64,000 bases of DNA from Aquimarina sp. ERC-38. GTDB lineage: Bacteria; Bacteroidota; Bacteroidia; Flavobacteriales; Flavobacteriaceae. Positions 1-8,504 of this stretch are shown one piece after another; within the stretch, counting starts at the first letter, position 1; every line of letters begins with the position of its first letter. A program made the translations under genes and the position numbers. Location of the stretch: the NCBI RefSeq assembly GCF_026222555.1, contig NZ_CP098511.1:3329501-3393500 (forward strand), in the 5' to 3' direction. The notes beneath the pieces are model-generated. The model was not told the origin of the DNA, made no database searches, and saw only the letters and a program-made list of their open reading frames with translations.

Positions 1-586
1 GCATATCGCTACCGCCCTGATCTAATTGCCGGGGCATTAACCGGGGAGCGAATTCTACCACATGTGCATCTAACCCCAGTTCTTTAACGGCATTAGCCGC
101 TTCTAAGCCTAATAATCCACCTCCTAATACGGTTGCACTTGATTTACCTGCTAGTTGAATCTTTTTAGCATAGGTAGCAATGGCTTCTAAATCTTCAATA
201 GTTCGATAGACAAATACACCTTCCTTTTCAACTCCTTCAATAGGAGGTACAAAGGCTGAAGAACCGGTTGCTAACACCAGATAATCATAAGAAAACTGTT
301 GCCCTCTATGAGTTTGGATGGTTTTTTGCGCTCGGTTTATTTCGGTAACCAACTCAGAAGTATGTAATTCTATTTTATTCTCTACATACCACTCGCTAGA
401 GGATAAACTTAGATCATCTGCACTTTTACCCGCATAAAATTCGCTTAAATGCACACGATCGTAAGCCCTACGGGGTTCTTCTCCAAAAACTATAATTTTA
501 AAATGGTCTGACTTACCAGATGCTACCAGTTTTTCACAAAACTTATAACTCACCATTCCGTTTCCAATAATTAATATGGTTTTCAT
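1..586 (-). CDS. nirB: Nitrite reductase large subunit NirB, N-terminal part (runs off left edge)
   Basis: The 195 visible residues form the FAD/NAD(P)H-binding pyridine nucleotide-disulphide oxidoreductase module that begins assimilatory nitrite reductase. I see an N-terminal Rossmann motif (IIGNGMVSYKF), the RAYDRVHLSEF segment typical of NirB, the LATGSSAFVPP signature, and a second dinucleotide motif (GGGLLGLEAA) near residue 150. The start is the ATG at 586-584. The siroheme and 4Fe-4S half lies outside the window, so a stand-alone diaphorase cannot be excluded. The gene diverges from a response regulator and sits close to a nitrate reductase, which supports nitrite to ammonium reduction in the cytoplasm. 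The 3' end is missing because of the window edge, not because of mutation. Confidence 0.85.
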   Translation of the reverse strand, partial: MKTILIIGNGMVSYKFCEKLVASGKSDHFKIIVFGEEPRRAYDRVHLSEFYAGKSADDLSLSSSEWYVENKIELHTSELVTEINRAQKTIQTHRGQQFSYDYLVLATGSSAFVPPIEGVEKEGVFVYRTIEDLEAIATYAKKIQLAGKSSATVLGGGLLGLEAANAVKELGLDAHVVEFAPRLMPRQLDQGGSDM

Positions 587-885
587 AGCACTACGTATTT
601 GTAGTCCAAAAATAAGTATAAATACGTATATACGTCCTATAAATTTGATAATAATCTTAGGATAATTTTAGGAATATAGAAAAATAAATCTATGAAGGTG
701 GCTTCAAGTTCATAGATTAGGCTTAAGGTATTCTTTAAATTATACAGTTTTATTCTGATTTATAAGGTAGTTTTACGTAATACTACGTATGAATACGTAT
801 TTTTAACAATTTTATAAGAACCTTTAAAGAAATAGCATTTAATTTTATAGTTAGCAATCGTATTAATAACTTAAATAACTTTACC
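587..885. promoter_or_regulatory. Divergent nirB/response-regulator promoter region with TACGTA palindromes
   Basis: The 299-bp spacer between nirB and the divergent regulator has clustered palindromes: TACGTA at 592, ATACGTAT at 622-629, TTACGTAA at 773-780, TACGTA at 784 and ATACGTAT at 793-800. The last two are about one helical turn apart. The same hexamer recurs twice immediately before the nitrate reductase gene (2994 and 3006). The clusters therefore sit beside both nitrogen transcription units. I infer operator sites, possibly for the adjacent NarL-type regulator. No TAnnTTTG promoter was certain here. Confidence 0.5.
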
Positions 886-1566
886 ATGGTAAGTCTTGTA
901 CTGGTAGATGATCATTTTTTAGTAAGAGATGGTATCAGGGCACTTCTGGAAGATGAAGATGATTATAGAATCGTTGGGGAAGCTGCAAACGGTGAAGAAG
1001 CGATCCGACTAGTCGCTTCTTTAAAACCTAATATTGTCATTTGTGATATTAGAATGCCGGGGATGTCCGGGATTGAAACGGTAGAACAACTTAGTCAGAG
1101 AGAAAACGGACCAAAAACTATCATGCTTTCCATGCATGATTCTGATGAATATATTTTACAAAGTGTAAAGGCAGGAGCAGACGGGTACTTACTTAAGGAT
1201 GCTGGAAAAGAAGAGTTTCTAAAGGCTTTGGCAACCGTTTCAAAAGGAGAAAAATACTTTAGCGGAGATGTTTCTACCATCCTTATTAAAAGTTTAACCC
1301 AAGGTGATACTCCCAGCGCTACAAATAGTAAAAACTCAAAAACCGAAACTAAAAAAAATCAGTTGGTAGAATTGACCAAAAGGGAAAGGGAAATCATGGA
1401 TTTGGCAATTTCAGGCTTAAGTAATAAAGAAATCGCAAACCAACTTAATATTAGTAAACGAACCATTGAAGTGCATCGTTTTAATTTAATGAAAAAGATG
1501 AAGGTGAAGAATGTACTTGAACTTAGTCATAAGGCAAAAACCCTCGGTTTACAGGTTAGCTATTAG
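886..1566 (+). CDS. NarL/FixJ-type response regulator
   Basis: A 226-residue two-component response regulator. The receiver domain (about residues 1-120) has the acidic pair D8-D9, the phospho-acceptor D54 in VICDIRMPG, a conserved Ser near 83 and Lys in YLLKDAG. A Ser/Thr/Lys-rich linker joins it to a C-terminal LuxR/GerE helix-turn-helix (about 160-220) with the motifs LTKREREIMDLA, GLSNKEIANQL and SKRTIEVHR. Its place between nirB and the nitrate reductase, with TACGTA palindromes upstream, suggests that it controls nitrate assimilation. No cognate histidine kinase is in the window. It is convergent with the split PilJ_N-type sensor gene downstream. Family assignment is firm; the regulon is inferred. 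Confidence 0.9.
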   Translation: MVSLVLVDDHFLVRDGIRALLEDEDDYRIVGEAANGEEAIRLVASLKPNIVICDIRMPGMSGIETVEQLSQRENGPKTIMLSMHDSDEYILQSVKAGADGYLLKDAGKEEFLKALATVSKGEKYFSGDVSTILIKSLTQGDTPSATNSKNSKTETKKNQLVELTKREREIMDLAISGLSNKEIANQLNISKRTIEVHRFNLMKKMKVKNVLELSHKAKTLGLQVSY

Positions 1567-1603
1567 ATTCGATCCGAAGGGATTTATCACCTATGTATAC
1601 TCT

Positions 1604-1996
1604 TTATTTTGTACCTATTTGAGTTTCGTATAAACCGGTAACTATATCAAAACTTTCCGTTAAGAAATTAGTATTTTTATAGATGGTTGCGATCTCCTTG
1701 GTACCTTTATAAATAGCGTGTTCATCTGTTTTTAAAGGTTCCCAATAAAATAAAACCTTACTTAATCCATCCTGTATGGCGGTATTATTATACGAACTGG
1801 TTATTAATTTGGTAACCACCTCATCAAATTGTTGAAAGGTTCTTCTTAAAACCAGTTTATAGTCATTCTTTTGTTTTGAAAAGAGCCTGGCCCCTATATA
1901 ATAAAGACATAAACGCTGTGAGAGCATTCGTTGCCTTCCGGAATAGTTAATAATACGGATCAACCGATAATCGTCCTCTGTAATATTATCATAACT
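1604..1996 (-). pseudogene. Second PilJ_N/NIT-like domain, cut off by an in-frame TAA
   Basis: This stretch is in the same reading frame as the gene that ends at 1997, separated from it only by the TAA at 1999-1997. Reading through that stop gives a continuous linker (SYDNITEDDYRLIRIIN) into a second domain with the signature GRQRMLSQRLCLYY. It closely parallels GRQRMLSQRMSKAF in the first half, the conserved core of PilJ_N (type IV pili methyl-accepting transducer N-term; related to the NarX P-box). It has no good start of its own; the first candidate is TTG at 1963, inside the domain. I read it as the 3' half of a 275-codon two-domain gene broken by one nonsense codon. Stop readthrough or a sequence error are alternatives. 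Confidence 0.7.
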
Positions 1997-2431
1997 TTAC
2001 AAGTTTTCTTCAATACGCTGAACTACTTTATCACAAAGATCGAGTAAATAAGAATTTTGATTTAATATTAAAATTGCCCTTGCTTTATTAGGGGTTGTAG
2101 TCAAAAGTTTTTGGTAATCTTTCCATAAATGCGAAACCTTCATTAAAGCATTAAGAATTAGAGTATCCTGTGTGTTTCTTGCTAAAATATTTAATTGATC
2201 ATTGAAGATTTTAATTCCTGTTTTTAATTCTTCTTGTATACTAGCATCCTGATAACCTGACACTTGTAAAATAAAAGCTTTGGACATACGTTGTGATAAC
2301 ATTCGTTGTCTACCAGCAATATTCACCGCACTAGCATAGGTGATCCGGCCATAAGAACCGGATTGTGCCATACAGGTTGTAAAAATAGAAAGTAAAAAAT
2401 ATATAAATATAAAGTAGAGCTTATAATTCAT
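1997..2431 (-). CDS. Periplasmic PilJ_N (NIT-like) domain protein, probably truncated
   Basis: A 144-residue protein. An N-terminal signal peptide (about residues 1-22, ending CMAQ) is followed by a four-helix sensor-like domain carrying the GRQRMLSQRMSKAF motif near residue 40. This motif marks PilJ_N domains, which in NarX/NarQ-type sensors lie at the nitrate/nitrite-binding helix. There is no kinase, HAMP or methyl-accepting module, so if functional it would be a free or membrane-tethered ligand-binding protein. The gene lies between the NarL-type regulator and the nitrate reductase, which makes nitrate or nitrite sensing plausible. Translation stops at TAA 1999-1997, but the frame stays open behind it and encodes a second copy of the domain, so this is likely the 5' half of a broken gene. 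Confidence 0.7.
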   Translation of the reverse strand: MNYKLYFIFIYFLLSIFTTCMAQSGSYGRITYASAVNIAGRQRMLSQRMSKAFILQVSGYQDASIQEELKTGIKIFNDQLNILARNTQDTLILNALMKVSHLWKDYQKLLTTTPNKARAILILNQNSYLLDLCDKVVQRIEENL

Positions 2432-2587
2432 TTAGGGCTTGTTTTACTTCTACTCGACATAAATTTCAACTAAATATAAAGGGAAATTGCAGATGTTTAT
2501 GAAAAATTAAGTTAAAATTTTAAGACTTTATTTCAGTTAGAATCATTGAATTTTATAAGTCCTATCTTTCTCATGATTTGAAATTGT

Positions 2588-2821
2588 TAGTGACCGGTAG
2601 AAATCAATAGATGCTTATAAAGCATGGTAGAACAAGGTAATTCCAAACTTTAAAGTGTTCAGAAGTTGTTTTTTTACTTTTTTAGAAGTAATTTGTTATA
2701 TAACTTAAATAGTTTATAATTTTGATTTTCAATACTATAATGATTAGTCTTGATTCTTAATTCCGGAAGCGATAGTGACCTGCCCGTCTGCAGGCGGGTC
2801 CTGAATATTTACCGGACCCTA
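2588..2821 (+). repeat. Family A inverted-repeat element, copy A1 (MITE-like)
   Basis: This 234-bp non-coding element begins TAGTGACCGGTAGAAA and ends TTTACCGGACCCTA, which are imperfect inverted termini. It resembles copies at 24057-24286, 35817-36017 and (inverted) 19596-19798 along its length, sharing the 'acttttttagaagtaat' and 'attagtcttgattct' blocks. It contains a G+C-rich CCCG..CGGG hairpin near 2782-2800 that A2 also has but A3 and A4 lack. All copies have TA at the outer edge, as expected for IS630/mariner-type transposition. It lies upstream of the nitrate reductase. The rest of the 2432-3025 spacer holds only the TACGTA sites. Confidence 0.65.
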
Positions 2822-2993
2822 GTAATTTGAAGTAGGTATTTTACTTCCAGATCGTCTCGATATTATGAATTCATAGTATTCCTGTTAATTTTTATAACGA
2901 TCCCTTTTTTCTTCACCTATTCTTTTTAAAATTCGCAATAAATTCCTGTAGATCTAATTTACCAATCTACAAATCATGTTATATAAGTATTTA

Positions 2994-3011
2994 TACGTAG
3001 TTTTATACGTA
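2994..3011. promoter_or_regulatory. Paired TACGTA palindromes before the nitrate reductase
   Basis: TACGTA occurs at 2994-2999 and 3006-3011, 12 bp apart and ending 14 bp before the ATG of the fused nitrate reductase. The same motif clusters in the nirB/regulator intergenic region, so I infer a shared operator. The position close to the start could equally reflect an element in the 5' untranslated region. Confidence 0.4.
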
Positions 3012-3025
3012 AATTTAAAATTGCT

Positions 3026-6000
3026 ATGGCTTCAAAAACATATAAAACCACCTGTTCGTACTGTGGCGTAGGTTGTGGAATAATAGCTAAAAAAAATAAC
3101 AAAGGTGTATTTTCTATTGAAGGAGATCCAGATCATCCAGTGAACCGGGGTATGTTGTGTTCCAAAGGTATGAACTTACATCATGTAGTCCAGGATAAGA
3201 GTGACCGCATTCTATACCCGGAGATGCGTCTTCATAAATCTTATAAAAGACAACGGGTAAGTTGGGATGATGCTTTTGACAGAGCTTCATCAGTATTTAA
3301 GACACTAATTGATAAATTTGGGCCGGATAGTGTTGGGTTTTATGTGTCCGGACAATGCCTAACCGAAGAATATTACCTGGTTAATAAAATTGCAAAGGGA
3401 TTTATAGGGACTAACAATGTAGATACCAATTCCCGTTTGTGTATGAGTTCAGCAGTGGTGGGATATAAACAAGCCCTGGGAGAAGATAGTGTACCTATTG
3501 CTTATGAAGATATTGAACTGGCCGATTGTTTTATGATAGCCGGAGCTAATCCTGCCTGGTGCCATCCTATTTTATTTCGGCGTATAGAAGCTCATAAAGA
3601 GAAAAACCCAAATGTAAAAATTATTGTAGTTGATCCCAGAAAAACACAATCTTGTGATATAGCAGATTTACACCTGCAAATTTTGCCAGGTACGGATGTA
3701 ATTTTGTACAATGCAATCGCTAAACGTTTGTTAGATCGTAACCAGGTTGATAAAAATTTTATTCAAAATCACACGGACAATTTTGAAGCCCTACAAGATT
3801 CTTTAAAAAAAATTAATTTAAAAGAGTCCGCTAAGCTTTGCGGAATTAGCTTGCAGGACATTAAAAAAGCAGCCTCTTTTATTGGTAATGCTAAAGGCTT
3901 TATCACCATGTGGGCCATGGGTCTTAACCAGAGTTCCATAGGGGTTAATAAAAATAACGCTCTTTTAAACTTATCGCTCTTGACCGGACATATTGGTAAA
4001 CCCGGTTCCGGCCCTTTTTCTCTTACCGGACAACCCAACGCAATGGGAGGCCGTGAAGTAGGAGGGATGGCTAATTTACTCGCCGCTCACCGGGATCTGG
4101 GTAATGAAGAACACCGTAAAGAGGTAACTAATTTCTGGGGTGGAAAAGAAATTTCAGGGAAACCAGGATTAACGGCAACCGAAATGTTTGATGCCCTGGA
4201 AACAGGAAAACTAAAAGCCATTTGGATTATTTGTACCAATCCGTTAGTTAGTTTGCCTAATTCAAATAAAGTAGAAAAAGCACTTAAAAATGCAAAGTTT
4301 GTCATCGTACAGGACATTTCCTTCCGTGCGGAAATCCTGGAATACGCAGACTTAGTTTTACCAGCAGCGGGATGGGCGGAAAAGGAAGGGACAATGACAA
4401 ATAGTGAACGTAGAATTACCCTACTTGATAAGATAACCGATCCTCCTGGCGAAGCTATGTCAGATGCGGAAATACTTTATAAGTTCGCTCAAAAAATGGG
4501 GTATCAGGGATTTGATTATAGTTCGCCCGGTGAAATCTATCAAGAACATACGGAACTGACCAAAGGAACCAATATTGATATTTCCGGGTTGAGTTATGAA
4601 CGCTTAAAATTAGAAGGTAGCTTTCAATGGCCCGTACCCGAATCCGGACATAGCGGAACTTCCCGTTTATTTGAGGATCATGTGTTTTATACGGATACCG
4701 AAAACGCAAAATTTATTGTTCCCAGGTTTACAAAGCCCACCTCAGAATTAATTACTGAAAGACATCCTTTAATTTTAACCACAGGCCGAATCAGAGATCA
4801 ATGGCATACCCGGACAAAAACCGGAAAGGTCAACCGATTGCAAACCCATATAGCTAATCCTTACTTAGAGATCAATCAGGTAGATGCTTATCTTAGGGGA
4901 ATTAATGACAATGATATAGTTACCATTGAAAGTAAACGAGGAAAAGTACAGGTAAAAGCTAAAATTTCGGATACCATAAAGAAAGGTACCGTTTTTTTAC
5001 CGATGCACTGGGGTAAAATGGGAGGTAATGATTTTGGTAGGGCAAATAACCTGACCACTAGTATTGTAGATCCTATTTCTAAAGAACCGGACTTTAAATT
5101 TTCTGCTGTAAATGTAGCAAAATTTAAAAAAGAAAAACAAAAAATATGTATTGTAGGAGCAGGTACTGCTGCGTATCGCTTTATACAAACGTACCGTCAG
5201 TACAATACCGAAGATGAAATTACCGTATTTTCAAAAGAAGAAGATCCATTTTATAATCGAGTACTTTTACCGGAATATATAAGTGAAGAACTTACCTGGT
5301 TGCAGTTACAGAAGATGAGAGAAGGCGGGATGGATACGCTACAAGTAAATTTAAAAACCGGGGTTGCCATTAAAAAGGTGAACAAAGAAGAAAAATGCAT
5401 TGTAGATAGTAAAAATCAAAAATACGATTATGATGTCCTTATTCTTGCTACCGGAAGCCGGGCCTTTGTTCCTAAAGATGCGCTTTTGCATCTCCCCGGG
5501 AGGTTCACTATGCGAAACAGAAATGATGCCGAACATTTAAAAGAATATCTTGCAGGTTCGGGATTGACGCCTTCAAAGCAGCATATTACTATTGTAGGGG
5601 GCGGGTTATTAGGATTGGAACTTGCCGCTTCTCTCCGCAAAAAGAAAATTAATATCAGTATCATTCAGCGAGGAAGCCGCTTGATGGAACGACAACTGGA
5701 TTATGTTGCTAGTCGTCTTTTAGCAGAAGATGTTCGCGAAAAAAATATTGAAATTTACTTTGATAATGAAGTAGATACGGTATTCAGTGAATCCCCCTAT
5801 GAACTGGATATTAATTTAAAATCCGGTAAATCTATTAAATCTAATGCCATTGTCTACACGATCGGAACGATACCTAATATAGAATTGGGTAAAGAAATAG
5901 GTTTACAATGTAGAAGGGGGATTTTAGTCAATCAATATTTACAATCTACAGACCCTTCTATTTTTGCCATAGGTGAAATTGCAGAGTTTGAAGAGATGTT

Positions 6001-6544
6001 GTATGGGACTACGGCTGCAGCAGAACAACAAGCAGATATTGTTGCTAATTATTTACTAGGTGATTATAGCGCAATTTATAAAGGATCAGTCTCTATGAAT
6101 ATTCTAAAGTTTGAAGATCTGGATCTTTGTAGCATTGGAAATTTAAATATGCCGGACAATGACCCTGATTATGAAGAAGTTATTCTAAGGGATTTAGGAA
6201 AACGCTTTTATAAGCGGTGTATTATTAAAAATGACTGGCTGGTAGGTGCAGTTTTAATGGGCGACAAAAGTGAATTTGCAGATTTTAAAAGCCTGATTGA
6301 AAATAAAATCGAATTATCAGAACGTCGGGAAGAATTACTACGTTCTGCAAATGCCAACGAACCGGTACTAGGTAAGTTGATATGTAGTTGTAGTCAGGTA
6401 GGAGAAGGGAATCTGGAGAAAGCCATTCGTGAAGGCTGTACCGATTTTACTGAACTTTGTTCCCAGACAGGGGCAGGCTTAGGGTGCGGAAGTTGTAAAC
6501 CGGAGGTAAAGGAAGTATTACATCAAGCAGTACAATTAGCTTAA
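3026..6544 (+). CDS. nasA: Assimilatory nitrate reductase, catalytic subunit fused to FAD diaphorase and BFD [2Fe-2S] domain
   Basis: A 1172-residue cytoplasmic enzyme predicted to reduce nitrate to nitrite with NAD(P)H. Residues 1-690 are a molybdopterin oxidoreductase of the NapA/NasA class: 4Fe-4S ligands C10, C13, C17 and C45, and C139 in RLCMSSAV as the likely Mo ligand. At about residue 706 a NirB-like FAD/NAD module begins (CIVGAGTAAYRF; second Rossmann motif GGGLLGLELAASL near 857). A BFD-like [2Fe-2S] domain follows at about 1118-1165 (CSCSQVGEG and CGSCKP). There is no signal peptide, which argues against periplasmic NapA. Klebsiella-type NasA has the BFD tail, but its diaphorase is a separate protein; here reductase and electron donor are one chain. 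The next gene starts 5 bp later, so both are probably co-transcribed. Confidence 0.9.
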   Translation: MASKTYKTTCSYCGVGCGIIAKKNNKGVFSIEGDPDHPVNRGMLCSKGMNLHHVVQDKSDRILYPEMRLHKSYKRQRVSWDDAFDRASSVFKTLIDKFGPDSVGFYVSGQCLTEEYYLVNKIAKGFIGTNNVDTNSRLCMSSAVVGYKQALGEDSVPIAYEDIELADCFMIAGANPAWCHPILFRRIEAHKEKNPNVKIIVVDPRKTQSCDIADLHLQILPGTDVILYNAIAKRLLDRNQVDKNFIQNHTDNFEALQDSLKKINLKESAKLCGISLQDIKKAASFIGNAKGFITMWAMGLNQSSIGVNKNNALLNLSLLTGHIGKPGSGPFSLTGQPNAMGGREVGGMANLLAAHRDLGNEEHRKEVTNFWGGKEISGKPGLTATEMFDALETGKLKAIWIICTNPLVSLPNSNKVEKALKNAKFVIVQDISFRAEILEYADLVLPAAGWAEKEGTMTNSERRITLLDKITDPPGEAMSDAEILYKFAQKMGYQGFDYSSPGEIYQEHTELTKGTNIDISGLSYERLKLEGSFQWPVPESGHSGTSRLFEDHVFYTDTENAKFIVPRFTKPTSELITERHPLILTTGRIRDQWHTRTKTGKVNRLQTHIANPYLEINQVDAYLRGINDNDIVTIESKRGKVQVKAKISDTIKKGTVFLPMHWGKMGGNDFGRANNLTTSIVDPISKEPDFKFSAVNVAKFKKEKQKICIVGAGTAAYRFIQTYRQYNTEDEITVFSKEEDPFYNRVLLPEYISEELTWLQLQKMREGGMDTLQVNLKTGVAIKKVNKEEKCIVDSKNQKYDYDVLILATGSRAFVPKDALLHLPGRFTMRNRNDAEHLKEYLAGSGLTPSKQHITIVGGGLLGLELAASLRKKKINISIIQRGSRLMERQLDYVASRLLAEDVREKNIEIYFDNEVDTVFSESPYELDINLKSGKSIKSNAIVYTIGTIPNIELGKEIGLQCRRGILVNQYLQSTDPSIFAIGEIAEFEEMLYGTTAAAEQQADIVANYLLGDYSAIYKGSVSMNILKFEDLDLCSIGNLNMPDNDPDYEEVILRDLGKRFYKRCIIKNDWLVGAVLMGDKSEFADFKSLIENKIELSERREELLRSANANEPVLGKLICSCSQVGEGNLEKAIREGCTDFTELCSQTGAGLGCGSCKPEVKEVLHQAVQLA

Positions 6545-6549
6545 ATATT

Positions 6550-7980
6550 ATGTACAAAATAAAGGTAAAAGGAGGAATTATATCTCCAGGAGAATTAAAG
6601 AATGTAATTAACAAAGCCAGGCTTCTGGATCTTGACTTTATACATTTCGGATCAAGGCAGGATATACTTTTTCCGCTAGAAAACGGTACAAATCAAAAAC
6701 TAGCCGAACACCCTTCGTTTTCTCAGGTAGAAAGTGATTTTTCGACTTCACAAAATATTGCTTCATCTTACGTAGCGACTGATATTTTTTCGGGTACGCA
6801 TTGGTTGCGGGGTAGTACCTATTTATATATTTTAGAAGATTTTAATTATTCTCCTACACTCAAAGTGTCGATAGTAGATCCGTATCAACGATTGGTACCT
6901 CTATTTTCAGGACAACTTAATTTTATCGCTTCCGAAATCGAAGATTATTGGTATCTATATTTAAAGCTACCTTCTGTTCCGGAAGGTTATTACCCGGTAT
7001 TATTATATACTTGGGATTTAGCTAAAGTGGCTAAAGAAATCGAGAATATACCGGAAACAGACTATAAGACTATTGATGATTTGTTTAAATTGTTGAATGC
7101 AAAGCTTTCTACAAACAACCGTACGGTATCAAAAGATTTAAAACTCATTTTTAATCCTTTTCCGTATTATGAAGGGATGAATAAAATGGCAGGCGGGCAG
7201 TATTGGCTAGGCTTATATTGGCGTAACAATCAATACGATCTGGAATTCCTGGAAAATTTGTGTGATTTCTGTATTTCGTATAAAATTGGTAAAATTAGTA
7301 TTACCCCCTGGAAATCTTTAATTATAAAAAACATTCCGTCGGCGGCAAAACTTGAATTAGAAGCACTGCTGGGGCAATCAGGAATCAATATTCGTCATTC
7401 TTCCCTGGAATTAAACTGGCATTTACCGGTAGGAAATACCGGGGCTTTACAGTTAAAACAATTTTTAGTGACTGACTTTAACAGTAAGGATATAAGTACG
7501 TATGGTATTACCTTTTCTATTGTAAATAATCCGTCTCATTCCGGATATTTTACCTCTATTGTAATTAGAGAGAAATCACAGGCGTTGCCTAATGCAACTC
7601 CTCTTTCTTTATCCTATGATGTATTGTATGCCCATGATTTTAATCCTAATTCCAGACAGTATAAAACTTACGCTCAGGATGTTGATAAAGAAGACCTGCC
7701 TTCTTTATTAGTGGAATTAACAAAATTATATTTTAAACAATTAAACAATATTAAGGTATCCGTAGAGCAACCCTCAGAAAAACAAGAAGAGAATCAAGTC
7801 TTGACAAACTTTTATCAGTGTAAAGAATGTCAAACCATCTACGATCCTAAATTGGGCGATCCTCATCAAAATATACCTCTCCACACAGAATTTGAAGATT
7901 TACCCGAAGATTTTGAATGCTCATTATGTCAAGCGGGTAAGGAGAGCTTCATTAGCGCTTTAATTCCAGTATTAAATTAA
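6550..7980 (+). CDS. Siroheme-reductase-like scaffold with C-terminal rubredoxin
   Basis: A 476-residue protein 5 bp downstream of the nitrate reductase. The last 60 residues are a rubredoxin: C424-x2-C427 and C457-x2-C460, with the YDP and EDLPEDFECSLC signatures, binding one Fe. The N-terminal part (KVKGGIISPGEL..., then HFGSRQDILFP) and a later segment (GKISITPWKSLIIKNI) resemble the ferredoxin-like half-domains of nitrite/sulphite reductases. The paired Cys ligands of siroheme-4Fe4S are absent; the only other cysteines are in LCDFCISY. It may be an electron carrier or assembly partner for the nitrate or nitrite reductase. The rubredoxin call is firm; the reductase-like relationship and the role are inference. 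Confidence 0.75.
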   Translation: MYKIKVKGGIISPGELKNVINKARLLDLDFIHFGSRQDILFPLENGTNQKLAEHPSFSQVESDFSTSQNIASSYVATDIFSGTHWLRGSTYLYILEDFNYSPTLKVSIVDPYQRLVPLFSGQLNFIASEIEDYWYLYLKLPSVPEGYYPVLLYTWDLAKVAKEIENIPETDYKTIDDLFKLLNAKLSTNNRTVSKDLKLIFNPFPYYEGMNKMAGGQYWLGLYWRNNQYDLEFLENLCDFCISYKIGKISITPWKSLIIKNIPSAAKLELEALLGQSGINIRHSSLELNWHLPVGNTGALQLKQFLVTDFNSKDISTYGITFSIVNNPSHSGYFTSIVIREKSQALPNATPLSLSYDVLYAHDFNPNSRQYKTYAQDVDKEDLPSLLVELTKLYFKQLNNIKVSVEQPSEKQEENQVLTNFYQCKECQTIYDPKLGDPHQNIPLHTEFEDLPEDFECSLCQAGKESFISALIPVLN

Positions 7981-8312
7981 AACGATTTGTTGATTTTTAT
8001 TTAGTTCAATTTGGTGTTTAACGAACATTAAATTTAGTTTTATTGATGTAAAGCTTGGTAATCTGTATCTAAGTTTACAAAACCCAACGTTATTTTTAAT
8101 TAAAAACTAAAAATTCGATACATCTATTAGTATTTAAATATGAAATGTTGAAGAAGTAAGCACTATAAAGTTAGTGTATTGTATCTGAATAATTTACAAA
8201 TTTAAATTACTTTTATGCCTTATCGTTTTACTCTTTTATAGAAGAATTTAAACCATATCTGCTAGAGAATTTTAAATAGAATAGCATCTATTTTCTTTAT
8301 TTTTGAAAGCTG
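7981..8312. other. A+T-rich spacer without recognisable gene
   Basis: This 332-bp stretch follows the nitrate operon. I see no open frame with coding character, no clear terminator hairpin and no similarity to the repeat families of the window. It leads directly into a long palindrome and a family C repeat. Confidence 0.5.
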
Positions 8313-8487
8313 TAATAATGAAGTTGTTTAAACTTTCTTAATTGGCTGCAAAATGTTCTTTTTCACTTACTTTTTATCATTTTTAAGTTCCGTAGCCACG
8401 GCTATGCAACTGAAAAATGATTTCAATTAAGCAAAAAAATACCTATTTTTCGCTTCAATCAGAAAAGTTTAAACCACTTCAATAAAT
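8313..8487. repeat. Large nested imperfect palindrome (about 175 bp)
   Basis: Successive arms pair across a single centre near 8398. The innermost arm, 8376-8397 against 8400-8421, matches at 19 of 22 positions (core TAGCC/GGCTA). Next comes CTTAATTG (8337-8344) against CAATTAAG (8424-8431). The outer arm GAAGTTGTTTAAACTTTC (from 8320) pairs with a segment ending GTTTAAACCACTTC (8480). An RNA or single strand of this region would fold into one long hairpin with bulges. It codes for nothing visible. It may be a palindromic mobile-element remnant or a structured RNA. Confidence 0.6.
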
Positions 8488-8504
8488 TAATTCCACCCGT
8501 GGTG

